A DNA stretch of 64,000 bases from Arthrobacter terricola (lineage in GTDB: Bacteria; Actinomycetota; Actinomycetes; Actinomycetales; Micrococcaceae), in contig NZ_SMRU01000006.1 in assembly GCF_004354015.1 (NCBI RefSeq), forward strand, positions 124,001-188,000, in the 5' to 3' direction. Of this stretch, positions 37,021 through 45,184 are shown piece by piece. Under the pieces are notes generated by a model. The model ran no database searches and was not told the DNA's origin. It was given only the letters and a program-made list of their open reading frames with translations. A program made the translations under genes and the position numbers. How positions within the stretch are numbered: position 1 is the first letter of the stretch; each line of letters starts with the position of its first letter.

Positions 37021-37248
37021 GTGGGCCCACGCCGCCCGGGTTCCCTGGCCGAGCTTGCGAGGCGAGGGTGGCGGTGGGTGGGCCCACGCCGCCCGGGTTC
37101 CCTGGCCGAGCTTGCAAGGCGAGGGTGGCGGTGGGTGGGCCCACGCCGCCCGGGTTCCCTGGCCGAGCTTGCGAGGCGAGGGTGGCGGTGGGTGGGCCCA
37201 CGCCGCCCGGGTTCCCTGGCCGAGCTTGCGAGGTTAGGGAGGCGGTGG
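37021..37248. repeat. Four tandem 57-bp repeats between PiT gene and pstB
   Basis: The word gtgggcccacgccgcccggg recurs at 37021, 37078, 37135 and 37192, an exact 57-bp period. Copies 1 to 3 are nearly identical (one g-to-a change in copy 2); copy 4 diverges after gagcttgcgagg. As 57 is a multiple of three, long spurious ORFs run through it on both strands. It ends 3 bp from the pstB stop codon. Confidence 0.95.
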
Positions 37249-37251
37249 GGA

Positions 37252-38031
37252 CTATCCGAAGCGGCCGGAGACGTAGTCTTCGGTGGCCTTCTGCGACGGG
37301 TTGTTGAAGATCGTGGTGGTGTCGGCGAATTCGATGAGCTTGCCCGGCTTGCCGGTGCCGGCGATGTTGAAGAACGCCGTCTTGTCGGAAACGCGGGCGG
37401 CTTGCTGCATGTTGTGGGTCACGATCACCACGGTGTATTCGTCCTTGAGCTCGTTGATGAGGTCTTCGACGGCAAGGGTGGAGATCGGGTCGAGCGCGGA
37501 GCACGGCTCGTCCATGAGGATGACCTGCGGTTCCACGGCGATCGCACGGGCGATGCAGAGGCGCTGCTGCTGGCCGCCGGAGAGGCCGGAACCGGGCTTC
37601 TCAAGGCGGTCCTTGACTTCATTCCACAGGTTGGCGCCGCGCAGGGACTTCTCAACGAGGGCGTCAGCCGCGCCCTTGGTGATCTTCTTGTTGTTCAGCT
37701 TCACGCCGGCCAGCACGTTGTCGCGGATGGACATGGTGGGGAACGGGTTTGGCCGCTGGAAGACCATGCCAACCTGGGTGCGGACCGTCACGGGGTCCAC
37801 GCCGTGTCCGTAAAGGTTGTCGCCGTCGAGCAGCACTTCACCCTCCACACGGGCGCCGGGCAGAACCTCGTGCATGCGGTTCAGGGTGCGCAAGAACGTT
37901 GACTTGCCACAACCGGACGGGCCGATGAACGCCGTCACCGATTTGGCTTCGATGTTGATGTTGACGCCCTCAACGGCCAGGAAGTTGCCGTAGTAGACGT
38001 TCAGATCTTTGACGTCGATCCGCTTAGACAT
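37252..38031 (-). CDS. pstB: Phosphate ABC transporter ATP-binding protein
   Basis: A 259-residue ABC ATPase. It shows the Walker [10 protein letters not shown] (~residue 37), a Q-loop in [13 protein letters not shown], the signature [14 protein letters not shown], Walker B VILMDEP and the switch His in VTHNMQQ. The RPNPFP stretch is diagnostic for PstB. It is the last gene of pstSCAB; 48 bp separates it from pstA. Confidence 0.97.
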   Translation of the reverse strand: MSKRIDVKDLNVYYGNFLAVEGVNINIEAKSVTAFIGPSGCGKSTFLRTLNRMHEVLPGARVEGEVLLDGDNLYGHGVDPVTVRTQVGMVFQRPNPFPTMSIRDNVLAGVKLNNKKITKGAADALVEKSLRGANLWNEVKDRLEKPGSGLSGGQQQRLCIARAIAVEPQVILMDEPCSALDPISTLAVEDLINELKDEYTVVIVTHNMQQAARVSDKTAFFNIAGTGKPGKLIEFADTTTIFNNPSQKATEDYVSGRFG

Positions 38032-38079
38032 GGTGTTCCTTCGGTGCTGTGGTTGGAAGTTTGCAGATGGCCTGACGGC

Positions 38080-39189
38080 TCAACGGCCGGTCTTGGGAGC
38101 GAAGATCCGGGCGATCAGCCGGGCGCCGAGGTTCAGCAGCATTACCAGGATGATCAGGACGAGCGCCGCACCCCATGCCCGCTGGCTCGATGGCCCCGGG
38201 TTGGACGGCGACGTCGGGTTGAGGATCTGGGTGTAGATGAACGTGGGCAATGAGGCCATCCAGCCGCCGAACACGTTGTTGTTAATGGTGGTGGCGAAGC
38301 CGGCGGTCACCAGGATGGGTGCGGTTTCGCCGATCACGCGGGCGATCGCCAAGGTGACGCCGGACGCGATACCGGAGATCGCCGTCGGGATGACCACCTT
38401 GACGATGGTGCGCCACTTGCGGACGCCGAGCGCGTAAGCGGCTTCGCGGAGTTCGTTCGGGACGATCTTGAGCATTTCCTCGCTTGAGCGCACCACCACC
38501 GGGATCATGAGGACGGAAAGCGCGACGGCGGCAACCGCACCGGTTTTGGTGCCGGGTCCTACGAGGGCGAAGAAGAAAGCCGCCGAGAAGAGGCCAGCCA
38601 CGATCGAGGGAATGCCGGTCATGACGTCCACGAAGAAGGTGATGGCGCGGGCGAGGGCCCGGTCGTTGCCGTATTCAACCAGGTAGACAGCCGTCAGCAA
38701 GCCCACAGGCACGGAGATGACGGTGGCCAGCAGGGTGATCTGGACGGTGCCAATGAGCGCGTGGTAGATACCGCCGAGGACCTTGGTGCCGTCGTCGACG
38801 CTCTTGTTGTCGAAGGAACCGGTGACGCCGTTCATGGAGGTCGTCAGGAAGCCCGGGGTAATGATGCCCGGAAGGCCATTGACAAGTACGGTCCAGATCA
38901 CCGAAACGAGCGGAAGCAGGGCGACGAGGAACGAACCGACTACCAGGCAGGTAGCGAGCCTATCCTTGGCCTTGCGTCCACCTTCAACGGCGCCGCTCCA
39001 GGCGACCAGGCCGATGGTGAACAAGATGGCGGAGACGAGGCCCCAACCGAAGGCGTTGAAGCCGATCAGGGCAAGGATCGCAGCACCGAGCACCAAGGCC
39101 ACGGCCAAGACGATGTACGGCGCGAAGGCGGGCAACTGGCCCTTGGTGAGGGCCGAGCGCTTGCGCGCGACGGGGGCTGTGACAGTCAT
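38080..39189 (-). CDS. pstA: Phosphate ABC transporter permease PstA
   Basis: A 369-residue permease with an extended N-terminal part containing three hydrophobic segments (~1-100) before the conserved transporter domain, which includes GGIYHALIGTVQITLLAT and the EAA-loop ELREAAYALGVRKWRT. It forms the channel with PstC. The ATG shares one base with the pstC TAA (TAATG). Confidence 0.95.
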   Translation of the reverse strand: MTVTAPVARKRSALTKGQLPAFAPYIVLAVALVLGAAILALIGFNAFGWGLVSAILFTIGLVAWSGAVEGGRKAKDRLATCLVVGSFLVALLPLVSVIWTVLVNGLPGIITPGFLTTSMNGVTGSFDNKSVDDGTKVLGGIYHALIGTVQITLLATVISVPVGLLTAVYLVEYGNDRALARAITFFVDVMTGIPSIVAGLFSAAFFFALVGPGTKTGAVAAVALSVLMIPVVVRSSEEMLKIVPNELREAAYALGVRKWRTIVKVVIPTAISGIASGVTLAIARVIGETAPILVTAGFATTINNNVFGGWMASLPTFIYTQILNPTSPSNPGPSSQRAWGAALVLIILVMLLNLGARLIARIFAPKTGR

Positions 39190-40121
39190 TAGTTGGCTCC
39201 CGAGAATTCTTTGTGCCGGGTAATGATCCAGCGTGCAATCATGTTGACACCCAGCGTTATGACGAACAAGACCAAGCCGGCAGCGATCAAGGTGTTGACC
39301 TTGATTCCGCTGGCTTCAGGGAAGTTCAGGGCGATTTCCGCGGCGATGGTCTGGTTGCCGCTTTGGATGAGGCTCGCGGTCAACGCGCCGGAAGAGAGGA
39401 CCAGAGCCACGGCCATGGTTTCGCCGAGAGCGCGTCCCAGGCCCAACATGACGGCGCTGACGATGCCCGGGCGGCCAAACGGGATGACCGCCATCTTGAT
39501 CATTTCCCAGCGCGTCGCGCCAAGGGCGAGGGCGGCTTCCTCGTGGAGCTTGGGGGTCTGGAGGAAGATTTCCCGTGAGAGGGACGTAATGATGGGCAGC
39601 ACCATGACGGAAAGGACGATGCCTGCCGTCAGGATGGTCTTGCCGGTCGCGGAGGCGGGGCCTTGGAAAATCGGCAGCCAGCCCATGTTGGCGGCGAGCC
39701 AGTTGTAGGCCGGCGAGATTTGCTGGGACAGGAATGCCGCGCCCCAGGCACCGTAAACCACTGAAGGAATGGCAGCGAGGAGGTCAACCACGTAACCGAG
39801 GCTCGAGGCGAGCTTGCGTGGCGCGTAGTGCGAAATGAACAGTGCGACGCCGATGGCGATGGGGGTCGCGATGACCAGTGCGATTGCGGCGGCGATAAGT
39901 GTGCCCACCACGATCGGCCAGATGTACGGGAAGAAGCCTTGGCCGCCCTGGATGTCCGCGGGGGAAGCCACGAGTGCGGGAATGGCTTGCACAACGAGGA
40001 ATAGCGCGACGCCGAAAAGCACCACGAGGATCAGGCACCCCGCGGCCAGCGTGGCTCCGGAGAAGACCTTGTCCCCGGCGCGTCCGGCACCTTGGGAAGT
40101 GGTCAATGAATTGGTGGTCAC
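39189..40121 (-). CDS. pstC: Phosphate ABC transporter permease PstC
   Basis: A 310-residue permease with six hydrophobic segments, a PstC-type external loop, and the EAA coupling motif LHEEAALALGATRWEM facing PstB, followed by GLGRALGETMAV. It pairs with PstA. It is 139 bp downstream of pstS; the C- and G-rich stretch 40180-40250 between them holds only weak inverted repeats. Confidence 0.96.
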   Translation of the reverse strand: MTTNSLTTSQGAGRAGDKVFSGATLAAGCLILVVLFGVALFLVVQAIPALVASPADIQGGQGFFPYIWPIVVGTLIAAAIALVIATPIAIGVALFISHYAPRKLASSLGYVVDLLAAIPSVVYGAWGAAFLSQQISPAYNWLAANMGWLPIFQGPASATGKTILTAGIVLSVMVLPIITSLSREIFLQTPKLHEEAALALGATRWEMIKMAVIPFGRPGIVSAVMLGLGRALGETMAVALVLSSGALTASLIQSGNQTIAAEIALNFPEASGIKVNTLIAAGLVLFVITLGVNMIARWIITRHKEFSGAN

Positions 40122-40260
40122 TTCACGTTCCTTCAGATTCGTTCAAGAATGGCCAAGTTCCCCGCCCCGTCCGGTGATGTTTCACCAGCCCGGGACGGGG
40201 AACCTCGGTATTCAGGGCAGGGGCGCCGCGCCTGGCCGCACCCCTGCTCCGTTGTGGTCC

Positions 40261-41379
40261 TTAGGCCTTGGCCTTGATGGAGTCGACAGCAGCCTTGGCC
40301 TTGTCCTGCAGAGCCTTGGAGAGCGGAGCGGACTTGGCGGCGCTGGCAGCAGCCTGCTGACCGGCGTCGGAGACTACGTAGCTCTCGAAAGCCTTGACGA
40401 GGTCGGCGGTTGCCTGCGTGTCGTAGGTGGTGCAGACGACGTGGTAGGAAACGAGCACCACCGGGTAGGCCGTGGAGTCCGTGGTGGTGCGGTCGAGCTT
40501 GATGGCGAGGTCATTGGCAGCGCGGCCACTGACGGGCTTGCCGAGTTCAACAGCCTTTGCGGCAGCGTCCGCGGAGATCTTCACGAAGTCCGAGCCGACC
40601 TTGATCTGTGCGGTGCCGAGCTTGCCGGACACTGCGGAGTCGTCAGCGTAAACCACGGCACCCGGGGTGTCAGTGACGGTCTTGACGACGCCGGAGGTTC
40701 CCTTGGCGTTTTCGCCGCCCAGGGATGCAGGCCAAAGGCCAGCAGACTTGTCGGTCCAGACAGACGGCGCAGCAGCTGACAGGTAGTCAGTGAAGTTCTG
40801 CGTGGTGCCGGAGTCGTCCGAACGGTGCACAGGGGTGATCTTGAGGTCCGGAAGCGTAACGCCGGCGTTCATCGCGGCGATGGCCGGGTCATTCCAGTTG
40901 GTGATCTGGCCGCGGAAGATCTTGGCGACCGTGGTGGCGTCGAGCTTCAGGTCCGTGACGTTCGGGATGTTGAAGGCGACGGCGATCGGCGAAATGTAGA
41001 CGGGGATGTTGATGGCACCGTCGGGGCCGCACTTGGTCTTGGAGGTCGCCAGCTCGGCGTCGGTAAGGTAAGCGTCGGAGCCTGCGAACTGGGACGAACC
41101 GTCGAGGACAGCCTTACGACCGGCACCCGAGCCATCCGGGGAGTACTGCACCGTGGCACCCGGGTTTGCGGACGCGAAGTTAGCCTTCCAGGCGTCCATG
41201 GCGGCCCCCTGCGCGGTGGAGCCGACGCCGGTGAGCGTACCGGTGACCTTGGGGCCCGTGGCAGTCTGCGATGCTGCCGGAGCGTTGGTTGCGTTGTCGG
41301 AACCGCAAGCAGATAGCGCAAGGGCGCCGACTGCGAGGACCGCAATTGCCGCGTTGCGGCCGAAGCGAGTTGCCTTCAC
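40261..41379 (-). CDS. pstS: Phosphate-binding lipoprotein PstS
   Basis: A 372-residue extracytoplasmic phosphate-binding protein. The signal peptide has a basic start (VKATRFGRN), a hydrophobic core and lipobox LSAC with Cys25 as lipidation site. Phosphate-contact segments include GVGSTAQ, SPDGSGAGRK, FAGSDAYL and HRSDDSGTTQNF. The GTG at 41379 is chosen for AAGGGG upstream and the correct signal length; the frame is open further. It is the first gene of pstSCAB. No phoU is in the window. Confidence 0.95.
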   Translation of the reverse strand: MKATRFGRNAAIAVLAVGALALSACGSDNATNAPAASQTATGPKVTGTLTGVGSTAQGAAMDAWKANFASANPGATVQYSPDGSGAGRKAVLDGSSQFAGSDAYLTDAELATSKTKCGPDGAINIPVYISPIAVAFNIPNVTDLKLDATTVAKIFRGQITNWNDPAIAAMNAGVTLPDLKITPVHRSDDSGTTQNFTDYLSAAAPSVWTDKSAGLWPASLGGENAKGTSGVVKTVTDTPGAVVYADDSAVSGKLGTAQIKVGSDFVKISADAAAKAVELGKPVSGRAANDLAIKLDRTTTDSTAYPVVLVSYHVVCTTYDTQATADLVKAFESYVVSDAGQQAAASAAKSAPLSKALQDKAKAAVDSIKAKA

Positions 41380-41480
41380 TTGGATGTACCCCTTCCAGGG
41401 ATTCTCTGATGCGCGCCGAGGGAGATGGTCGGCGGACGGAAGATTTGCGTACGTTTTTGTACCTTGATCGACGGTATGAG

Positions 41481-41525
41481 CCGCAGGTAACGGAATCGGC
41501 TGTCCAAAGTAAACGGGAGGTGAAC
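41481..41525 (-). promoter_or_regulatory. PHO-box-like direct repeats upstream of pstS
   Basis: On the minus strand GTTCACCTCCC (41525-41515) is followed directly by GTTTACTTTGG (41514-41504), an 11-bp direct repeat, with a further GTTACCTGCGG at 41491-41481 after 12 bp. This matches the GTTCACC-type 11-bp repeats bound by PhoP in actinobacteria. It lies 102-146 bp upstream of the pstS start. Confidence 0.65.
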
Positions 41526-41673
41526 GAGTGCGGACCATTGGATTACATCTGCAGCGTCGCTCTTGCGTTTGACCGCCGTCGGGGGCTTAAGTGACGACTC
41601 TCACTTTTCTGATTTCTCGGCGGCCAGCACGGAGACCGGTTTGCTCGGGCCACCGCTGAATAGACTTGAGGCT

Positions 41674-42807
41674 ATGGCCTCCCTGCTAGGACTTTCAGCA
41701 AGCAAGAAATTCGTCCGAGCACGGCTGCGCACTGGCCTTGTCCGCAGCAGGAACTCGATCGTCCCGGCCGTCCAGATGACCGTGTGCGCAGTGGGCGCCT
41801 ACGCCTTCGCCGAATACGTCCTGGGACACACCGGACCGCTCTTCGCAGCCACATCATCATTGATCGCCCTTGGCTTCTCGCGGGACCCGCGCCTGCGCCG
41901 GGTCGTGGAAGTCGGCCTCGGTTGCACGCTTGGCATTGTGGTGGGCGATCTCCTCCTCCACTGGCTCGGTACCGGGATCCCGCAGGCCGCCCTCGTGCTT
42001 CTTTTTTCGATCCTGCTCGCCCGGTTCCTGGACAGCGGAAACATCTTCACCACGCAATTGGGATTGCAGTCGCTCCTCGTGGTGCTGCTGCCGGCACCTG
42101 CCGGCGGTCCGTTCACGCGCAGCATCGACGCCGTGGTGGGCGGTTCTTTCGCTCTTCTGATGACGATGCTGGTCCCCAGGGATCCCCGGCAGGAACCTCG
42201 AAAAGACGTCCGTCAGCTCCTCCATGAGCTGTCCGAGGTACTCCGTGAATGCGCCAGCGCCCTTGTTTACAGCGACTCGACGCAGGCATGGCACGCCCTG
42301 GTCCGCGGACGGAACTGCCAACCCCTGGTGGACCGGATGCGCCAATCCCTCAAGGCGTCGGGCGAAGTTGCCACGCTCGCCCCCGCGTACCGGCGACATC
42401 GCGACGAACTGGCCAGACTCGCGGATTCCTTGGATTCGATCGACCTCGCCTTGCGAAACAGCCGGGTCTTCGCCCGAAGACTTACGAGCGCCATCAACCA
42501 CGCGGCGCTGACCGACGAAGCCACCGACAGCATTTCCGAAGTCCTGCAGGAGACATCCGCCGCCGTTGAAGAACTATCGCTGGGGCTCGCGGAAGTCCAC
42601 GACGGCGCCCGCCGCGCGCACATGCGCGGTGCCCGGCAGGACCTCTCGGACATTGCCACCCGGCTGCATCCCAAAATGCTCCACGTGCAGAAGCTCGAGG
42701 GCGAAACAGTCGTCATGCTGTTCCGCCCGCTCATGGTGGACTTGCTCGGGGCCGCCGGCATGGATCCCAAGGAAGCCCGCGACATCCTGCCTCCGCTGCA
42801 GGACTGA
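41674..42807 (+). CDS. FUSC/aromatic acid exporter-like membrane protein
   Basis: A 377-residue protein. Residues ~25-165 contain five to six hydrophobic segments like the ArAE/FUSC N-terminal domain (VPAVQMTVCAVGAYAFAEYV, then SLIALGFSRDPRLRR), and ~170-377 form a cytosolic helical domain with coiled-coil character. Such proteins export aromatic acids or other small anions; single-unit forms like this are common in actinobacteria. ATG at 41674 is chosen over an upstream TTG because the preceding residues are not family-like. No Shine-Dalgarno is obvious. Confidence 0.75.
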   Translation: MASLLGLSASKKFVRARLRTGLVRSRNSIVPAVQMTVCAVGAYAFAEYVLGHTGPLFAATSSLIALGFSRDPRLRRVVEVGLGCTLGIVVGDLLLHWLGTGIPQAALVLLFSILLARFLDSGNIFTTQLGLQSLLVVLLPAPAGGPFTRSIDAVVGGSFALLMTMLVPRDPRQEPRKDVRQLLHELSEVLRECASALVYSDSTQAWHALVRGRNCQPLVDRMRQSLKASGEVATLAPAYRRHRDELARLADSLDSIDLALRNSRVFARRLTSAINHAALTDEATDSISEVLQETSAAVEELSLGLAEVHDGARRAHMRGARQDLSDIATRLHPKMLHVQKLEGETVVMLFRPLMVDLLGAAGMDPKEARDILPPLQD

Positions 42808-42875
42808 CCGGGTTTTCGGGCACGTGGACCGCCTGGGCGCCCTGGCTGTCGTACCCCTCGAATAATCTTGTACCC

Positions 42876-44249
42876 ATGGCTTCCAAGACCTCCCGCACCT
42901 CGAAGACCCCCGCGTACAAATGCGCCGAATGCGGTTGGACAACCGTCAAGTGGGTGGGGCGCTGCGGTGAGTGCCAAGCCTGGGGCACGGTAGAGGAAGC
43001 GGGAACCGTCGTTGCACGTACGACGGCGGCAACAACAGTCCTGGAGCCGGCTCGCCGAATTGCCGAGGTAGATGGCACCACAGCGGCTTTCCTGCCGACC
43101 GGCGTCGACGAACTGGACCGGGTCCTGGGCGGCGGCCTGGTTCCGGGCGCGGTGATCCTCCTGGCCGGAGAACCGGGCGTCGGGAAGTCCACCTTGCTCC
43201 TGGATGTCGCCGCAAAGTTTGCCCGCACGGGCCAAGACGTCTTGTACGTGACGGGCGAGGAATCGGCCGCCCAGGTCAAGCTCCGCGCTGAACGGATCGA
43301 CGCCGTCGCGCATACCCTTTATCTCTCGGCGGAGACGGACCTTGGGCAGGCTCTCGGGCAAGTGGAGAAGCTTGAGCCGAAGCTCCTGATCGTAGACTCG
43401 GTGCAAACCCTCAGCAGCGCCGACGTCGAAGGCAGTGCGGGCGGCGTTTCCCAAGTGCGGGAAGTGGCAGCATCCATCATCGCAGCCGCCAAGCGCCGCA
43501 ACATGACCACACTCCTAGTGGGCCACGTGACCAAAGACGGCTCCATTGCCGGACCGCGCCTTTTGGAGCACTTGGTTGACGTCGTGTGCCAGTTCGAAGG
43601 CGAGCGCCACTCCCGGCTCCGGCTGCTTCGCGCGGTCAAGAACCGTTACGGGGCCACGGACGATGTCGGCTGTTTCGACCTCAACGAGGCCGGCATCGAG
43701 GGCCTTGCCGATCCCAGTGGCCTCTTTGTCTCTCGGACGCGCGAGCCGGTCTCCGGTACCTGCATCACCGTGACCATGGAAGGCCGCCGGCCTCTCCTTG
43801 CAGAGGTGCAGTCCCTGCTGGCCGAAAGCGCAAGCTCACAACCGCGCCGGGCGACCAGTGGGCTGGACAGCTCCCGGGTTGCCATGCTCCTGGCCGTGCT
43901 TCAGCAGCGTGCGGGCTGCGTCTTGCACAAGGACGACTCCTATGTGGCCACCGTGGGAGGGGTGAAACTCGGCGAACCCGCCACCGACCTTGCAGTAGCA
44001 CTCGCCGTGGCGTCGGCAAAGTCCCGCAAGGCGCTGCCACAGAGGCTGATTGCTTTCGGAGAAGTGGGCTTGGCAGGCGAAGTCCGCCCGGTACCCGGAA
44101 TCAACCAACGCATCCACGAAGCCCAACGCCTTGGATTCACCCACGCTGTAGTCCCGGCAAGCCCCAACGGCCCGGGACCTGTCCCAGAAGGCTTCTCGGT
44201 CCGCGAGGTAGGACACCTGGCCGAGGCATTGGAACTCCTCATCGCGTAA
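42876..44249 (+). CDS. radA: DNA repair protein RadA
   Basis: A 457-residue RecA-like helicase for branch migration in recombinational repair. The N-terminal C4 zinc finger has Cys16, 19, 30 and 33; the ATPase domain has GEPGVGKST and LLIVDSVQ; the RadA-specific KNRYG motif is present; the C-terminal Lon-protease-like domain (~285-457) ends with VREVGHLAEAL. Only 68 bp separates it from the FUSC-like gene upstream. Confidence 0.96.
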   Translation: MASKTSRTSKTPAYKCAECGWTTVKWVGRCGECQAWGTVEEAGTVVARTTAATTVLEPARRIAEVDGTTAAFLPTGVDELDRVLGGGLVPGAVILLAGEPGVGKSTLLLDVAAKFARTGQDVLYVTGEESAAQVKLRAERIDAVAHTLYLSAETDLGQALGQVEKLEPKLLIVDSVQTLSSADVEGSAGGVSQVREVAASIIAAAKRRNMTTLLVGHVTKDGSIAGPRLLEHLVDVVCQFEGERHSRLRLLRAVKNRYGATDDVGCFDLNEAGIEGLADPSGLFVSRTREPVSGTCITVTMEGRRPLLAEVQSLLAESASSQPRRATSGLDSSRVAMLLAVLQQRAGCVLHKDDSYVATVGGVKLGEPATDLAVALAVASAKSRKALPQRLIAFGEVGLAGEVRPVPGINQRIHEAQRLGFTHAVVPASPNGPGPVPEGFSVREVGHLAEALELLIA

Positions 44250-44312
44250 GGCCCTGATTGCCCCCGGAGTGTCGGGCTGGCCGCTTTGTTGAGTGACCGG
44301 AAGATTGTCCCT

Positions 44313-44936
44313 ATGACCAAAAGAAATGTGCTCATTGGGGGACGCCTCTTCTTTGCCGTCCTGACTCTCATAGCCGTGGGAACGCAACTCGCGGTCCACA
44401 TCAGCCTGGGCTTTGATGTGTGGAACTTCTTCAGCTACTTCACCAACTGGTCCAATATCTTCGCGTCGTTGGTGCTCCTGGTGAGCGCGTACCGCGTCCT
44501 TGTCGGCAAGCGTCCCAGCGAACTTGACGACGCCACCCGCGGCACGGCCACGATTGCCATGGCCGTGGTGGGAATCGTGTTCGGCGCGCTCCTCGCCGGA
44601 CAAGACCTTGGCTCCATGGTTCCCTGGGTCAACTTCGTGGTCCACTACCTCATGCCGGTTGTCATGGTTGCCGATTGGTTGTTCCAGCCTCCCCGGTCCA
44701 CCTTGACCCTCGGGCATCTCTGGTACTGGCTGCTGTACCCGGTTGCCTACCTCGTCTACAGCCTGGTCCGCGGTTCATTCGTGAATTGGTACGCCTACTG
44801 GTTCATCGATCCGGCACGCGCAGGCGGCTGGGGCGGCGTTGTCCTCTTCGCCGCGGCAATCTCCGTGGGCTTCGTTGTCGTGAGCCTCGCGATGCTGGGC
44901 CTCGGCAATAAACTCGAGCGCCAAGTGGATTACTAA
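44313..44936 (+). CDS. Pr6Pr-family membrane protein
   Basis: A 207-residue protein with six hydrophobic segments. It contains FFSYFTNWSNIFA near residue 40, WVNFVVHYLMPVVMVADWL (~110) and the Tyr/Trp-rich LWYWLLYPVAYLVYSLVRG (~135), a pattern of the bacterial Pr6Pr group related to FAR-17a/AIG1-like proteins. The function is unknown in bacteria; eukaryotic relatives include lipid hydrolases. ATG at 44313 is used rather than 44286, giving a normal basic start. Confidence 0.75.
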   Translation: MTKRNVLIGGRLFFAVLTLIAVGTQLAVHISLGFDVWNFFSYFTNWSNIFASLVLLVSAYRVLVGKRPSELDDATRGTATIAMAVVGIVFGALLAGQDLGSMVPWVNFVVHYLMPVVMVADWLFQPPRSTLTLGHLWYWLLYPVAYLVYSLVRGSFVNWYAYWFIDPARAGGWGGVVLFAAAISVGFVVVSLAMLGLGNKLERQVDY

Positions 44937-44952
44937 GCCGCCTCCCACCACC

Positions 44953-45168
44953 GAGCATGCGCCACGCACAACGCGAGCACCGCGCATAACACCACAATGT
45001 CCGACCCTCGCCCAACCCGAGGAGCATGCGCAACGCTCGAACACGCCCCGACCACCGGACATGCGCCTCATTCGTCCCACCCCACCACTGAGCATGCTCC
45101 TTGGTTGAACCAAGGACTGAACATAACGCGATTATGTCCAGTCCTTGTCTTACACGCGGGGCATGTCC
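44953..45168. repeat. Array of degenerate gagcatgcgc words
   Basis: The gap between the convergent Pr6Pr-like and prfC genes contains five irregularly spaced variants of one word: gagcatgcgc (44953), gagcatgcgc (45022), ggacatgcgc (45057), tgagcatgctc (45089) and ggggcatgtcc (45158). Several are preceded by accacc or accac. Spacings are 69, 35, 32 and 69 bp. Confidence 0.55.
45099..45147. terminator. Nested palindromes between convergent genes (candidate bidirectional terminator)
   Basis: ccttggttgaaccaagg (45099-45115) is a perfect palindrome around one base. It overlaps a second stem with arms caaggactgaacataa (45111-45126) and ttatgtccagtccttg (45132-45147), inverses but for one mismatch around cgcga. 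The two structures are mutually exclusive. Position suits termination from both sides; no T-run. Confidence 0.5.
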
Positions 45169-45184
45169 AAAGTGAGTGCGGGAG

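Noticed and set aside
36188-37237. Long open frames across the PiT gene end and the 57-bp repeats (both strands)
   Set aside because: The 57-bp unit is a multiple of three and lacks stops, so frames stay open by arithmetic. The product is a simple 19-residue repeat joined to out-of-frame PiT or PstB sequence.
37021-37248. CRISPR array
   Set aside because: The repeats are directly adjacent with no unique spacers, and no cas genes are present.
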